From: Alphaproteobacteria bacterium
GTDB taxonomy: Bacteria; Pseudomonadota; Alphaproteobacteria; Micavibrionales; Micavibrionaceae
Reading direction: 5' to 3'
DNA length: 64,000 bases
NCBI GenBank assembly: GCA_024279035.1
Contig: JAJRSA010000016.1
Span: 1-64,000, forward strand
Below are positions 31,013 to 39,959 of this stretch, one piece after another. The notes below the pieces were generated by a model, which was not told where the DNA came from, searched no databases, and saw only the letters and a program-made list of their open reading frames with translations. Positions within the stretch are counted from its first letter, which is position 1. The number at the start of each line of letters is the position of its first letter. A program made the translations under genes and the position numbers.

Positions 31013-31535
31013 TGCCTGTATAGGCTCTCAGAGCCCAGAGGGTGATGCCTGCAAAAAGGGCGGCGAGAATATCATCAATCATCACCCCAAAAGCGCCTTT
31101 AATTTTTTTGTCCAATAAGAAAATAGGCCAAGGCTTTACGCTATCAAAGAAACGAAACAGAAGGAAGGCTAAAAGAATAGAAAGGGCATTCGGAAATGCA
31201 AAAAGAAGAGTGAACAGAATACCTGCACTTTCGTCAATTACAATCATACTCGAATCATGGGATTTAGATTGTTTTTCAAATTGGGCAGACGCCCATAACC
31301 CAATCAAAAAGATAAAGAGAGTCACGAGTCCAAGCGTTATTTTTGAGGTAAAGGCCAAAAGAACAATCCCAAGAGGTAATGTCCCTAATGTTCCCCAAAA
31401 CCCAGGGGCAGGAAAGATATACCCACATCCAAACCATGTTGCGAGAAGGGTTGATGGATCTTTTCTGTTAATACGACCAAGGACGATCTGTCGCTCTTGA
31501 GCTTTGTGTATGAGTATTTTTTTGATTTTGTGCAT
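31005..31535 (-). CDS. pgpA: Phosphatidylglycerophosphatase A
   Basis: The 176-residue protein has PgpA features: DPSTLLATWFGCGYIFPAPG with GFWGTLGTLPLG, DESAGILFTLL, RFFDSVKPWP and GVMIDDILAALFAGI. It removes phosphate from phosphatidylglycerophosphate to give phosphatidylglycerol in the inner membrane. The reading frame stays open for 109 more codons upstream, but this extension is basic, unlike the family, and overlaps ntrY; ATG 31535 is the credible start. Confidence 0.93.
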   Translation of the reverse strand: MHKIKKILIHKAQERQIVLGRINRKDPSTLLATWFGCGYIFPAPGFWGTLGTLPLGIVLLAFTSKITLGLVTLFIFLIGLWASAQFEKQSKSHDSSMIVIDESAGILFTLLFAFPNALSILLAFLLFRFFDSVKPWPIFLLDKKIKGAFGVMIDDILAALFAGITLWALRAYTGIG

Positions 31536-31605
31536 TGTCTGGAATACAGGTAAAGGCTTTGAAAAACTTTCTTTTTGAAAAAATATGATGTATCGATAAA
31601 CTATT

Positions 31606-33852
31606 ATGGAGCAGGCTTCAATAGGACAAAACCCGTTTACACTTATAACACGAAAATCTCTCGATGGTTTTCTTGTCACACTCCTCTTTTTTGTAGGGTT
31701 TGTCTCTGTTGTTTTCACATATCTTTCTTTTGTAGGGATTATAGAGAGCCCAACAACAGGGCAGCTTCTGAAATGTGATTTGGTTATATTTGTCTGCCTC
31801 TTATTGTTGCTTGGGCGACGTATATTTTTAATCTTTTTTGCACAAAAAAAGAATATATCCACCTCAGGGCTTCATATGAAGCTTGTTTTTCTCTTTAGCT
31901 TTGTAAGTCTTATCCCTGCGGCCTTCATGGCCTTTTTTTCGATTTTCTTTTTTCATTACGGTGTCCAGACATGGTTTAGTGAACAAATCAAAACGGCGGT
32001 TGTCGAGTCTAATACCATTGCAGAATCTTATTTAGCAGAGCATCAAAACACTATTCGTGCGGATATTCTTGCGATGGCAAACGATTTAGATCGTCAATAT
32101 AAAGTTTTTGTGGATAATGATACGGCGCTTAAACAAATGATCAACACACAAGCTTTTTATAGAAACTTATCCGATGCCTTGGTGTTTAGAGAGGATGGGG
32201 TCATTTTGGTTCATTCTGGTTCAGATAAGGAGGGTGTTTTAAATGTCTCTGATGAGTCTCTTGAGCAGGCAAAGAGTGGAAAAGTAATTGTTTTGAACAG
32301 TCATGAAGATGAGCGTGTGCGTGCTCTTGTTAAACTCAAAGCGTTTGAAAACAGTTTTTTATTGGTAGGACGTCCTGTAGATGCAACGGTTTTATCGCGC
32401 GTGCGCCGAACACGGATTGCCTCTGAAAAATATACATCTCTAGAGGATGAATCGACGCAGATAAGATTCACCTTGATTCTTATGTATGTGGCGCTCTCTA
32501 TTTTCCTTGTTTTTGTTTCTATTTGGTTTGCCTTAAAAATTGCCCAAAAATTTATTCGTCCGATTGAGAGCTTGATTGATGCCTCAAATCGTGTGCGTGC
32601 AGGAGATCTTAATATTGAGTTGAAAGAAAAGACCGGAGTGGCCGAGTTAGACCATCTTACAAAAGCCTATAACAGGATGACCATACAGCTCTCCAAGCAA
32701 AGGAATGATCTTGTCTCTGCGAATAGACAGCTTGATGAGCGTCGTTTATTTACCGAAACTGTTCTGGCAGGTGTCTCTTCAGGTATTTTGAGTGTCGATC
32801 ATGAAGGTGTTGTTAAACTACATAATGCGTCGGCACATTCTATTTTGAAAGGAAAAGAAGGCCCTACTCTGATGGGCGCGCATATTTCAGAAATCATGCC
32901 TGAAATAGAAATATCTCTAGAGAAGATTTTGTCTGCAGAGTCAAAAAGTGATTACAGCTTTCAGATTGAAATCCCTTATCTCAATAGCAATGGATCTAAA
33001 AAGGATCTCCTTTTACGTGCTGTTCCTGAAATGAGAGGAGAAAAAAACATAGGGGCAATTATTACATTTGATGATATTACAAATCTTAAATCGGCTCAAA
33101 GAAGTGCGGCATGGTCAGATGTGGCTCGACGTATTGCTCATGAAATTAAAAACCCTCTCACGCCGATTCAGCTTTCGGCGGAGCGTATTCGCAAGAAATT
33201 TTCTAAAAACATTCCCGAGAAAGAAAGAGAGACGTTTGAAACCTGTATTGAAACGATCTCTCGTCATGTAGAAGACATTGGTGCGATGGTTTCAGAATTT
33301 TCTTCTTTTGCACGGATGCCAGAGGCTAAAATAAGAAAAACTGATATCTCTACATTGATAAAGCAATGTGTTGTTTTTCACCAAGAGGGACACCCTGACA
33401 TCAAAATAAAACTCCAAGGATTGTTGGAAAATAAAAAGAAAATATCTCTTCATTGTGATGAACAACTTGTTCGTCAGGCGTTTGTGAATATCCTTCAAAA
33501 TGCGCTTGATGCTGTTACACTCAAGGAGGAAACGAAGATAAAGGAAATTTCTGTCTGGCTTCATAAAAGAGAGGATGATCTCTGCCTGATTGTTCAAGAT
33601 TCAGGAGAAGGATTTATGATGGACGAGAATGTTGAAAAGCTACTGGATCCTTATGTGACGCATAAAAAAAATGGCACAGGGTTAGGGTTAGCGATTGTTA
33701 AAAAAATTATGGCAGATCATTCTGGTGAAATTACCTTGGGTGCTTTACCATGGATGTCCGAGATAAAAGGGTGGAGAGAGATGGATGGCGCGGTTGTTAG
33801 TTTGATATTCCCCTCTCTGTACACTAAGAATGGTAAGAATAAAGATGCATAA
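31606..33852 (+). CDS. ntrY: NtrY-type sensor histidine kinase
   Basis: The 748-residue kinase has three N-terminal membrane segments, a periplasmic sensor region (~120-275), another membrane helix (~288-312), HAMP (ending ~370), a PAS domain and the HisKA/HATPase core. The phosphorylated His512 is in RRIAHEIKNPLTPIQLSAER; the N box QNALDAV and G boxes (DSGEGF, NGTGLGLAIV) are intact. NtrY senses redox or nitrogen-linked signals in Alphaproteobacteria. It overlaps ntrX. No ntrB or ntrC lies next to it. Confidence 0.95.
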   Translation: MEQASIGQNPFTLITRKSLDGFLVTLLFFVGFVSVVFTYLSFVGIIESPTTGQLLKCDLVIFVCLLLLLGRRIFLIFFAQKKNISTSGLHMKLVFLFSFVSLIPAAFMAFFSIFFFHYGVQTWFSEQIKTAVVESNTIAESYLAEHQNTIRADILAMANDLDRQYKVFVDNDTALKQMINTQAFYRNLSDALVFREDGVILVHSGSDKEGVLNVSDESLEQAKSGKVIVLNSHEDERVRALVKLKAFENSFLLVGRPVDATVLSRVRRTRIASEKYTSLEDESTQIRFTLILMYVALSIFLVFVSIWFALKIAQKFIRPIESLIDASNRVRAGDLNIELKEKTGVAELDHLTKAYNRMTIQLSKQRNDLVSANRQLDERRLFTETVLAGVSSGILSVDHEGVVKLHNASAHSILKGKEGPTLMGAHISEIMPEIEISLEKILSAESKSDYSFQIEIPYLNSNGSKKDLLLRAVPEMRGEKNIGAIITFDDITNLKSAQRSAAWSDVARRIAHEIKNPLTPIQLSAERIRKKFSKNIPEKERETFETCIETISRHVEDIGAMVSEFSSFARMPEAKIRKTDISTLIKQCVVFHQEGHPDIKIKLQGLLENKKKISLHCDEQLVRQAFVNILQNALDAVTLKEETKIKEISVWLHKREDDLCLIVQDSGEGFMMDENVEKLLDPYVTHKKNGTGLGLAIVKKIMADHSGEITLGALPWMSEIKGWREMDGAVVSLIFPSLYTKNGKNKDA

Positions 33853-35221
33853 GAGTGAACAAAAAATACTGGTTGTCGATGACGAAGAAGATATATGTAA
33901 GCTGATTCAAAATATTCTTCAAGACGAAGGTTATAGCGTTGAATATGCAACGACGATGGAGTCGGCACTCAAGATCTTTAAAGAAACTATCTTTAATTTA
34001 TGTATTCTTGATGTTTGGCTCCATGACAGTGCGGATGACGGTATTGAGCTTATGTCCCAATGTCTCAAAACACGCCCCTCTACCTCAATTATTATGATGA
34101 GTGGGCATAGTACAGTCGAAACAGCCGTTCAAGCGATCAAAAAGGGAGCGTATGACTTTATAGAGAAACCTTTTAAGACAGACCGATTATTGGTCATGGT
34201 TCAACGCGCGATAGAATTTCATAGACTTAAAAGTGAAAACAAGACCCTGAAAGGGAAGGGGACTGAGGAGAAAGAGATTGCTCTCTTGGGAGACTCCTCT
34301 GTGTTTAAAAGCTTTAAAAGCACACTTCTAAAGGCTGCAAAATCAAATAATACGGTGCTGATCTATGGAGACTCTGGAGCAGGAAAAAAAACGGTGGCGC
34401 GCTTTATTCATCAAAATTCCGAACGCAAGAAGCATCCATGCCTTACGTTGCAATGTGCACATGGAGCAGCTGAGGAGTTGGACGCTCAATTATTTGGAAC
34501 AGAAAACACTATTGGATTACTAGAGCGGGCTCATAATGGGACGTTGATTTTAAATTCCATTTCAAATCTTCCTTTGTCTGTACAAAAGAAACTTCTGAGA
34601 TATTTAGAACATGGGGCGCATAAGAAAAAAAGTGATCTGCGCCTCATTGGAACGTATGACATTGATATTCTGGAAGCTATTGAAAAAAAACTATTTTTAA
34701 AAGATTTTTTTTATATGTTGAATGTCATTCCTATCAAGATTCCTCTCTTAAAAGAAAGAGGGGAAGATATACCCCTCCTTATCAATTATTTTTATAAGGA
34801 GTTGAGCGGTGGGTCTTATGATATTTCTCAAAAATTTACGGAGTCCGCTTTTTCGGTTCTCAAAAAATACACTTGGCCAGGAAATATAAAACAATTAAAA
34901 AACTTTGTGGAGTGGTTAAATATTATTGGTCTGGAAAAAAAAGAGATGATTGATATTTACAACCTCCCTCCCTATCTCTCCGAAGAAGACCACTCTTCTT
35001 TCCATCTTCAAAACAACAATTTTTTAGAAGAGTGTTTGGTTTTTTCTCTTAAGGACGCTCGAGAAAAGTTTGAAAAAAACTATTTAGAGGGACAATTAAT
35101 TAGATTCGATTATAATATATCTAAAGCCTCCCATTTTATAGGGATGGAGCGCTCTGCTCTCCATAGGAAGCTTAAATCTCTGGGTGTTCATGCTCCCGTA
35201 AAACTGAAGGATGATATTTAG
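33845..35221 (+). CDS. ntrX: NtrX-type response regulator with degenerate AAA+ domain
   Basis: The 458-residue regulator has a receiver domain (1-120, phospho-acceptor Asp56 in CILDVWL), a sigma-54-type AAA+ region (~145-375) and a Fis-type helix-turn-helix (ISKASHFIGMERSALHRKL). Walker A remains (GDSGAGKK, 175-182), but GAFTGA is absent, as often in alphaproteobacterial NtrX. In addition Walker B reads LILNSI (234-239) without Asp-Glu, and the usual FREDLYYRLNV segment is FLKDFFYMLNV (~284-293), losing both arginines. It is thus predicted to bind DNA and respond to NtrY without ATP-driven sigma-54 activation. An in-frame ATG at 33830 is an alternative start. Confidence 0.92.
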   Translation: MHKSEQKILVVDDEEDICKLIQNILQDEGYSVEYATTMESALKIFKETIFNLCILDVWLHDSADDGIELMSQCLKTRPSTSIIMMSGHSTVETAVQAIKKGAYDFIEKPFKTDRLLVMVQRAIEFHRLKSENKTLKGKGTEEKEIALLGDSSVFKSFKSTLLKAAKSNNTVLIYGDSGAGKKTVARFIHQNSERKKHPCLTLQCAHGAAEELDAQLFGTENTIGLLERAHNGTLILNSISNLPLSVQKKLLRYLEHGAHKKKSDLRLIGTYDIDILEAIEKKLFLKDFFYMLNVIPIKIPLLKERGEDIPLLINYFYKELSGGSYDISQKFTESAFSVLKKYTWPGNIKQLKNFVEWLNIIGLEKKEMIDIYNLPPYLSEEDHSSFHLQNNNFLEECLVFSLKDAREKFEKNYLEGQLIRFDYNISKASHFIGMERSALHRKLKSLGVHAPVKLKDDI

Positions 35222-36598
35222 ATGCGCGTTGTGATTTGTGGAGCAGGGGAAGTGGGGTATAACGTGGCGTCATATCTTTCAAGAGATGCAAATGATGTGA
35301 CGCTTGTGGATATAAACTCTCAACTCATTGAACATGCAACGCGTGAATTGGATGTGAATGGAGTTGTTGGCTATTTTTCTAATCCAGAAGCTCTTTCAAA
35401 GGCAGGCCTTGCAGACGCAGATATGATTATTGCTGTTAGCCCCAATGATGAAGCCAATATGGTGGCTTGTCAGGTTGCACATTCTCTCTTTGACACACCC
35501 AAAAAAATTGCACGTATCCGTAATCAGGATTATCTCGACCCCGCATGGAATAATTTATTTAGTCGAGATCATATGCCTATTGATATGATCATTTCTCCAG
35601 AAATTGAGGTGGCAAAATCTATTTATGAAAGGCTGGCCATTACAGGCGCAACGGAAGCGATCCCCGTGTGTAACAATGATTTGTATTTTGTGGGCGCATT
35701 GTGTACAGACTCTTGCTCTATCGTACATACGCCCTTGAGGCAATTGAGAACATTGTTTTCACATTTCTTTGTGAATGTTGTTTCAATATTGCGAGAGGGG
35801 GCTTTTGTCCCTCTGGATGGAGACAGTCAGATCATAGAAGGGGACGAAATCTTTTTTCTTGTCGAATCCAAAAAAATCCCAACTCTGATGTCCTATCTTG
35901 GGATTGAGTGCGTTGATAGTCGGAAAATTATTATTTTAGGAGGAGGGCGTGTTGGAGCGTCTCTTTCCTCTCTTATCTCACACTCGATGCCCAAGGCGCA
36001 TGTGACCATTATTGAAGCCTATGCTGAACGTGCACAGTATCTTGCCCAACATTTGGACAAAGAACTCATCATTCATGGAGATGGCCTACACCCTTCTATT
36101 TTAAAGGAAGCAGAAGTTGCTCAGGCCGATACTTTGGTGGCTGTGACGAATGAAGATGAAACCAATGCTCTTTGTGCGTTACAAGCTAAGTATATGGGGT
36201 GTAAACGTTCGATTGCGCTTGTAAAAAGAGCTATTTATACCCCCCTTCTTCTTTCAACGAATGTTGATGCTACAATCTCTCCTCAAGATATTACGGCGTC
36301 TCGGATTATGCATCATGTAAGACGTGGAAGAGTCAAAGCCGTTCACAAATTGAGAGGAGGGGACTCGGAATTAATTGAAGCGATTACCTCTGAAACCTGT
36401 AAAATCATCAACCAACCAATCAGAGATCTTCATCTTCCAGAGGGCGTGCGTATTGCATCAATCAAGCGGGGAGAAGAGTTTATTTTCCCAGACCCTGATA
36501 CCGTTATAAAATCAGGAGATTTTGTTACAATTTTTTCATTAAGTGAATTTGCTCACAAGGTTGATGCCTATTTCAGTACAGATGTAGAGCTCTTTTAA
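35222..36598 (+). CDS. trkA: Trk potassium uptake protein TrkA
   Basis: The 458-residue cytoplasmic protein contains two RCK modules: Rossmann VVICGAGEVGYNVASYL at 1 and IIILGGGRVGASLSSLI near 235, each followed by a TrkA-C ligand domain. It gates Trk/Ktr potassium transporters in response to nucleotides. It begins directly after the ntrX stop codon and lies two bases before a HAD phosphatase gene, within the conserved ntrYX-trkA-hfq-hflX block. Confidence 0.96.
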   Translation: MRVVICGAGEVGYNVASYLSRDANDVTLVDINSQLIEHATRELDVNGVVGYFSNPEALSKAGLADADMIIAVSPNDEANMVACQVAHSLFDTPKKIARIRNQDYLDPAWNNLFSRDHMPIDMIISPEIEVAKSIYERLAITGATEAIPVCNNDLYFVGALCTDSCSIVHTPLRQLRTLFSHFFVNVVSILREGAFVPLDGDSQIIEGDEIFFLVESKKIPTLMSYLGIECVDSRKIIILGGGRVGASLSSLISHSMPKAHVTIIEAYAERAQYLAQHLDKELIIHGDGLHPSILKEAEVAQADTLVAVTNEDETNALCALQAKYMGCKRSIALVKRAIYTPLLLSTNVDATISPQDITASRIMHHVRRGRVKAVHKLRGGDSELIEAITSETCKIINQPIRDLHLPEGVRIASIKRGEEFIFPDPDTVIKSGDFVTIFSLSEFAHKVDAYFSTDVELF

Positions 36599-36600
36599 AG

Positions 36601-37257
36601 ATGTTTAAAAAACCAGATCTACTCATTTGGGATTGGGATGGAACCTTGGTTGACTCTCTTTCATTGATTTATGAGGCACATAACCATGTCCGCACCTCTT
36701 TTGGAGAGAAAAAATGGAGCTTTGGAGGATTTCAAAAAGTCGCGCATTATTCAACACAAGATATTTATCCCTCTTTATATGGTGAAAAAGCAGAGGAGGC
36801 GACCTCTCTTCTTTATCGTTTTTTTGAAGAAAAACATCTTGAACACACAAAGGTCATTGAAGGTGCAAAAGAGTGTCTTGATATATTCATGACACTTTCA
36901 GTTCCTATGATTCTTGTCAGTAATAAAAAACATGAATATCTTCTCAAAGAAGTTAAGCATTTTGTTTTTTCTCCCTACTTTCTCTCTGTTGTTGGAGCAG
37001 GGTACGCTGCAAAAGATAAGCCTGACAAGGCCCCCGTGATGAAAGCTCTTTTAGAAGCCAATATTCCTCCCGACTCTCTAAAAACGGCCTATTACATAGG
37101 AGACTCTCAAACAGACATAGACTCCTCTAAAAACCTCCCTTTTAAAACGCTTACCTACATTATAGGGCAAAATAAAACAGTCGGAGAAGACATAAGATTC
37201 CCAACGCTTGCGGATTTTATAAAAACAGTTGATCCAGAGCATAAACTCGATTATTGA
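36601..37257 (+). CDS. HAD-superfamily phosphatase (phosphoglycolate phosphatase-like)
   Basis: The 218-residue protein has the four HAD motifs: LLIWDWDGTLVDS (nucleophile and acid Asp), MILVSNKK, a Lys in KDKPDKAPV and YIGDSQTDIDSSK. The helical cap after motif 1 (C1 type) resembles Gph/PGP enzymes. The substrate cannot be assigned. It sits between trkA and hfq, where the alphaproteobacterial order usually has trkA directly followed by hfq or a transferase gene; spacing of two bases suggests one transcript. Confidence 0.85.
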   Translation: MFKKPDLLIWDWDGTLVDSLSLIYEAHNHVRTSFGEKKWSFGGFQKVAHYSTQDIYPSLYGEKAEEATSLLYRFFEEKHLEHTKVIEGAKECLDIFMTLSVPMILVSNKKHEYLLKEVKHFVFSPYFLSVVGAGYAAKDKPDKAPVMKALLEANIPPDSLKTAYYIGDSQTDIDSSKNLPFKTLTYIIGQNKTVGEDIRFPTLADFIKTVDPEHKLDY

Positions 37258-37289
37258 CTATAGAGTAGAAACAATAAAAAGAGATAAAA

Positions 37290-37532
37290 ATGAGTGAAAA
37301 GAACCAAAATGTCCAAGATGTTTTTCTAAACACAATTCGAAAAGACAAAGCCTCTGTCACCGTTTTCCTTGTGAATGGCGTTAAATTACAAGGCATTGTC
37401 ACATGGTTTGATAATTTTTCTGTTCTCCTGAAAAGAGATAATACGTGTCAGCTTGTCTATAAACACGCTATCTCAACCATTATGCCAGCAGAGCCGTTGT
37501 CTCTCTATGATGAAGAAAAGAAAGAAGACTAG
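37290..37532 (+). CDS. hfq: RNA chaperone Hfq
   Basis: The 80-residue Sm-like protein has [20 protein letters not shown] and [15 protein letters not shown] (Sm1) and the YKHAISTI Sm2 motif with the Lys-His pair of the proximal RNA site. It forms hexamers that pair small RNAs with mRNAs. The short acidic C-terminus is normal for the class. It lies 7 bases before hflX, the classical hfq-hflX pair. Confidence 0.97.
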   Translation: MSEKNQNVQDVFLNTIRKDKASVTVFLVNGVKLQGIVTWFDNFSVLLKRDNTCQLVYKHAISTIMPAEPLSLYDEEKKED

Positions 37533-37539
37533 TTCCTGA

Positions 37540-38781
37540 ATGTCTTCTTCAGCGCTGATTATTCAACCTCACTCGTCTGATTTTAAATTAGCTAAAACTT
37601 TACAGCTTACGGATAATACTCAAGAAACGGAAGGTCTTGCACGTGCAATAAATCTTGATGTTGTGTACACCCATGTGCAAAAACTCTCAAAAGCCCTGCC
37701 TGCGCATCTTTTTGGAAAAGGCATGTGTGAGCTCATATTTACCCTTATCGAAGAATATGAGCCTGATATTGTGATCGTCAATGCTGCGCTCTCTCCCATC
37801 CAACAAAGAAACTTGGAGAAGACATGGGGCTGTAAAGTCATTGATCGCACCGCCCTTATTCTTGAGATATTTGGTGCGCGCGCTCAAACCAAAGAAGGGC
37901 GCATTCAGGTTGATCTTGCTGCTCTCTCCTATCAACGTTCTCGTTTGGTCAGATCTTGGACACATCTTGAGCGCCAACGGGGAGGGGCTGGATTTATGGG
38001 AGGGCCGGGAGAGACTCAAATTGAGATTGACCGTCGTTTGATTGCAGACAAAATTTCTAAGCTCAAGAAAGATCTTAAAAAAATCCGTCAAAATCGTGAG
38101 CTACAACGGAAGAGTAGAGATCAAGTCCCTTTCCCAATTATCGCTCTTGTTGGCTATACAAATGCAGGAAAATCAACGCTCTTTAATCTCCTAACAGGCG
38201 CCAATGTCTTTGTCGAAGATCTTCCTTTTGCGACATTAGACCCGACGCTCCGTGCGCTCAAACTCCCAACAGAAGATAAAATCATTCTCTCAGACACTGT
38301 GGGCTTCATTTCCAATCTTCCCACACAGCTCATAGAAGCGTTTCGCGCCACATTAGAGCAAGTGAACCATGCTGACATTATTTTGCATGTCCGTGACATC
38401 GCAAGTGAACACACAGAACAGCAAAAACAAGATGTTATAGATGTTTTAAAAGAGATGAATATCAATTATCAAGATGATTCTCGTATCATTGAAGTCTGGA
38501 ACAAAATTGACTGTCTCGATACACAAAGCTTTCCTCCTCATATCTGCCCCGTCTCTGCCATCACAGGGCAGGGGACTGAAAGACTTCTCCAAGAGATTGG
38601 AGAGCATCTCGCCCGTGAGAAACAAAACATCACTCTAAAACTCTCTCCCTCCAACGGGAAAGCTATCGCATGGCTTCATGAACATGCGCAGATCATGAAG
38701 GAAGAGTATCTAGATGAGAAAATTTGTTTGAATGTACGAATTAACAACAGACATTTAGGACAATTTAAAAGTTTATTCTAA
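37540..38781 (+). CDS. hflX: GTPase HflX
   Basis: The 413-residue GTPase has the HflX N-terminal domain (with RTALILEIFGARAQTKEGRI and GGAGFMGGPGETQIEID) and a G domain: LVGYTNAGKSTLFN (G1), DPTLRAL (G2), LSDTVGFI (G3) and WNKIDCLD (G4). HflX splits stalled or hibernating 70S ribosomes in stress. It is complete. A 353-base gene-poor stretch follows. Confidence 0.96.
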   Translation: MSSSALIIQPHSSDFKLAKTLQLTDNTQETEGLARAINLDVVYTHVQKLSKALPAHLFGKGMCELIFTLIEEYEPDIVIVNAALSPIQQRNLEKTWGCKVIDRTALILEIFGARAQTKEGRIQVDLAALSYQRSRLVRSWTHLERQRGGAGFMGGPGETQIEIDRRLIADKISKLKKDLKKIRQNRELQRKSRDQVPFPIIALVGYTNAGKSTLFNLLTGANVFVEDLPFATLDPTLRALKLPTEDKIILSDTVGFISNLPTQLIEAFRATLEQVNHADIILHVRDIASEHTEQQKQDVIDVLKEMNINYQDDSRIIEVWNKIDCLDTQSFPPHICPVSAITGQGTERLLQEIGEHLAREKQNITLKLSPSNGKAIAWLHEHAQIMKEEYLDEKICLNVRINNRHLGQFKSLF

Positions 38782-39134
38782 GTTGATTATTCTTGATACG
38801 GCGTCGTAAGCCTGTAGCGGTAAAGTAGAGCGTCGCTGTCATGTGTCCCTCTCAAGTCGTAAGCGCAACACTTTAATGAAAGAAACAGCCGATGACACAA
38901 GGATACAGGTATTTAGAAAAGACCAAGCGTTATTTGGTCATAAGCGCACCAATGAGGAGTGCACATCTATAAATTACTCAAAAAGACAAAGAGACTAGAT
39001 CGTAATTCCCATGTCGCGTTTCGTACCTCTGTTAGGTAAAACCCAAGATACAGAGATAAATCTTACTTTAAGAGGCTTTCATTATACTTAAAACTCTCCG
39101 TGACTTTTTTTCTCTCTCCCGTTAAAACACCCCT
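38782..39134. other. 353-base intergenic stretch, possible RNA gene
   Basis: No protein family is recognised. GTCGTAAGC occurs twice in direct orientation (38803-38811 and 38856-38864), and TGTCAT and ATGACA could pair in a long hairpin. A plus-strand frame encodes 40 residues (38876-38998) without a ribosome site. In many Proteobacteria the 6S RNA gene ssrS lies beside ygfA, which in Alphaproteobacteria often precedes ymdB, the next gene here; ygfA itself is absent. A structured RNA is therefore possible, but I could not align a 6S structure by eye. Confidence 0.3.
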
Positions 39135-39959
39135 ATGAAGATTTTATTTATAGGGGATGTGTCTGGGCAGGTTGGACGAAAAATGCTTCAAGAGCATTTG
39201 CCAGTTTTAAGAGAAAAACTCTCTTTGGATGTGGTGATTGTCGATGGAGATAATTGTGCCAATGGGTATGGAATTACAGAAAAAATATGTAAAGAGTTCT
39301 ATGCACTTGGTGTGGATTGCATCACCACAGGAGATCATGTCTGGAATCAAAGAGAGATTCTCTCTTATATCACCCGAGATCCAAGCCTTTTGCGTGCCGC
39401 CAACTTTCCGGATAAAACTCCAGGGCAGGGGGCGTGCCTTAAAACGTTGCCTGATGGACGCAAGATTCTTATTCTTCATCTTATGGGACGAGTATTTATG
39501 CCTGAGGCTTTAGAGTGTCCCTTTATTGTTGCCGATAAAATCCTGTCCACCTACCAACTAGGAACAAATGTAGCCGCTATTTTTGTGGATATTCATGCCG
39601 AGGCGACCAGTGAGAAAATGGCCATGGCTCATTACCTTGATGGACGAGTTTCGGCTGTGGTGGGCACACATACACATATCCCCACCGCAGACTCCCATAT
39701 TTTACCAGAAGGCACAGCCTTTCAAAGCGATGCAGGCATGACAGGCTGTTACGACAGTATTATTGGAATGGACAAAGAGACTCCTTTATTACGTTTCACA
39801 AAAAAAATACCAGGGAAACAACGGATGTTTCCTGCTAAAGGAGAGGGAACATTATGCGGGACATATGTTCAGACAGATGATAAAACAGGTAAAACCTTAA
39901 AGATAGAGCCAATTGTGATAGGAGCCTATCTAAAAAACACTCTTATTGAGTCTCTCTAG
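39135..39959 (+). CDS. ymdB: YmdB-family metallophosphoesterase
   Basis: The 274-residue protein matches the YmdB/TIGR00282 family: MKILFIGDVSGQVGRKML, DGDNCANGYGIT, TTGDHVWNQREI, VDIHAEATSEKMA and GTHTHIPTADSHIL. The acidic and His residues form a dinuclear metal site. Relatives hydrolyse 2',3'-cyclic nucleotides or act as phosphodiesterases affecting RNA turnover and biofilms. Its stop overlaps that of a convergent unknown gene by four bases. Confidence 0.93.
   Translation: MKILFIGDVSGQVGRKMLQEHLPVLREKLSLDVVIVDGDNCANGYGITEKICKEFYALGVDCITTGDHVWNQREILSYITRDPSLLRAANFPDKTPGQGACLKTLPDGRKILILHLMGRVFMPEALECPFIVADKILSTYQLGTNVAAIFVDIHAEATSEKMAMAHYLDGRVSAVVGTHTHIPTADSHILPEGTAFQSDAGMTGCYDSIIGMDKETPLLRFTKKIPGKQRMFPAKGEGTLCGTYVQTDDKTGKTLKIEPIVIGAYLKNTLIESL

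Noticed and set aside
31536-31862. 109-residue N-terminal extension of PgpA
   Set aside because: It overlaps ntrY in antisense and has a composition unlike PgpA; the family starts near residue 110 of the long frame.
38803-38998. tmRNA, SRP RNA or RNase P RNA in the hflX-ymdB gap
   Set aside because: I looked for the SRP GGAAGCAGC-type motif, an RNase P GAGGAAAGTC core and a tmRNA tag or acceptor end and saw none on either strand.
38876-38998. 40-residue plus-strand frame in the same gap
   Set aside because: There is no ribosome site, it resembles no family and its length is compatible with chance; mentioned only as part of the gap.
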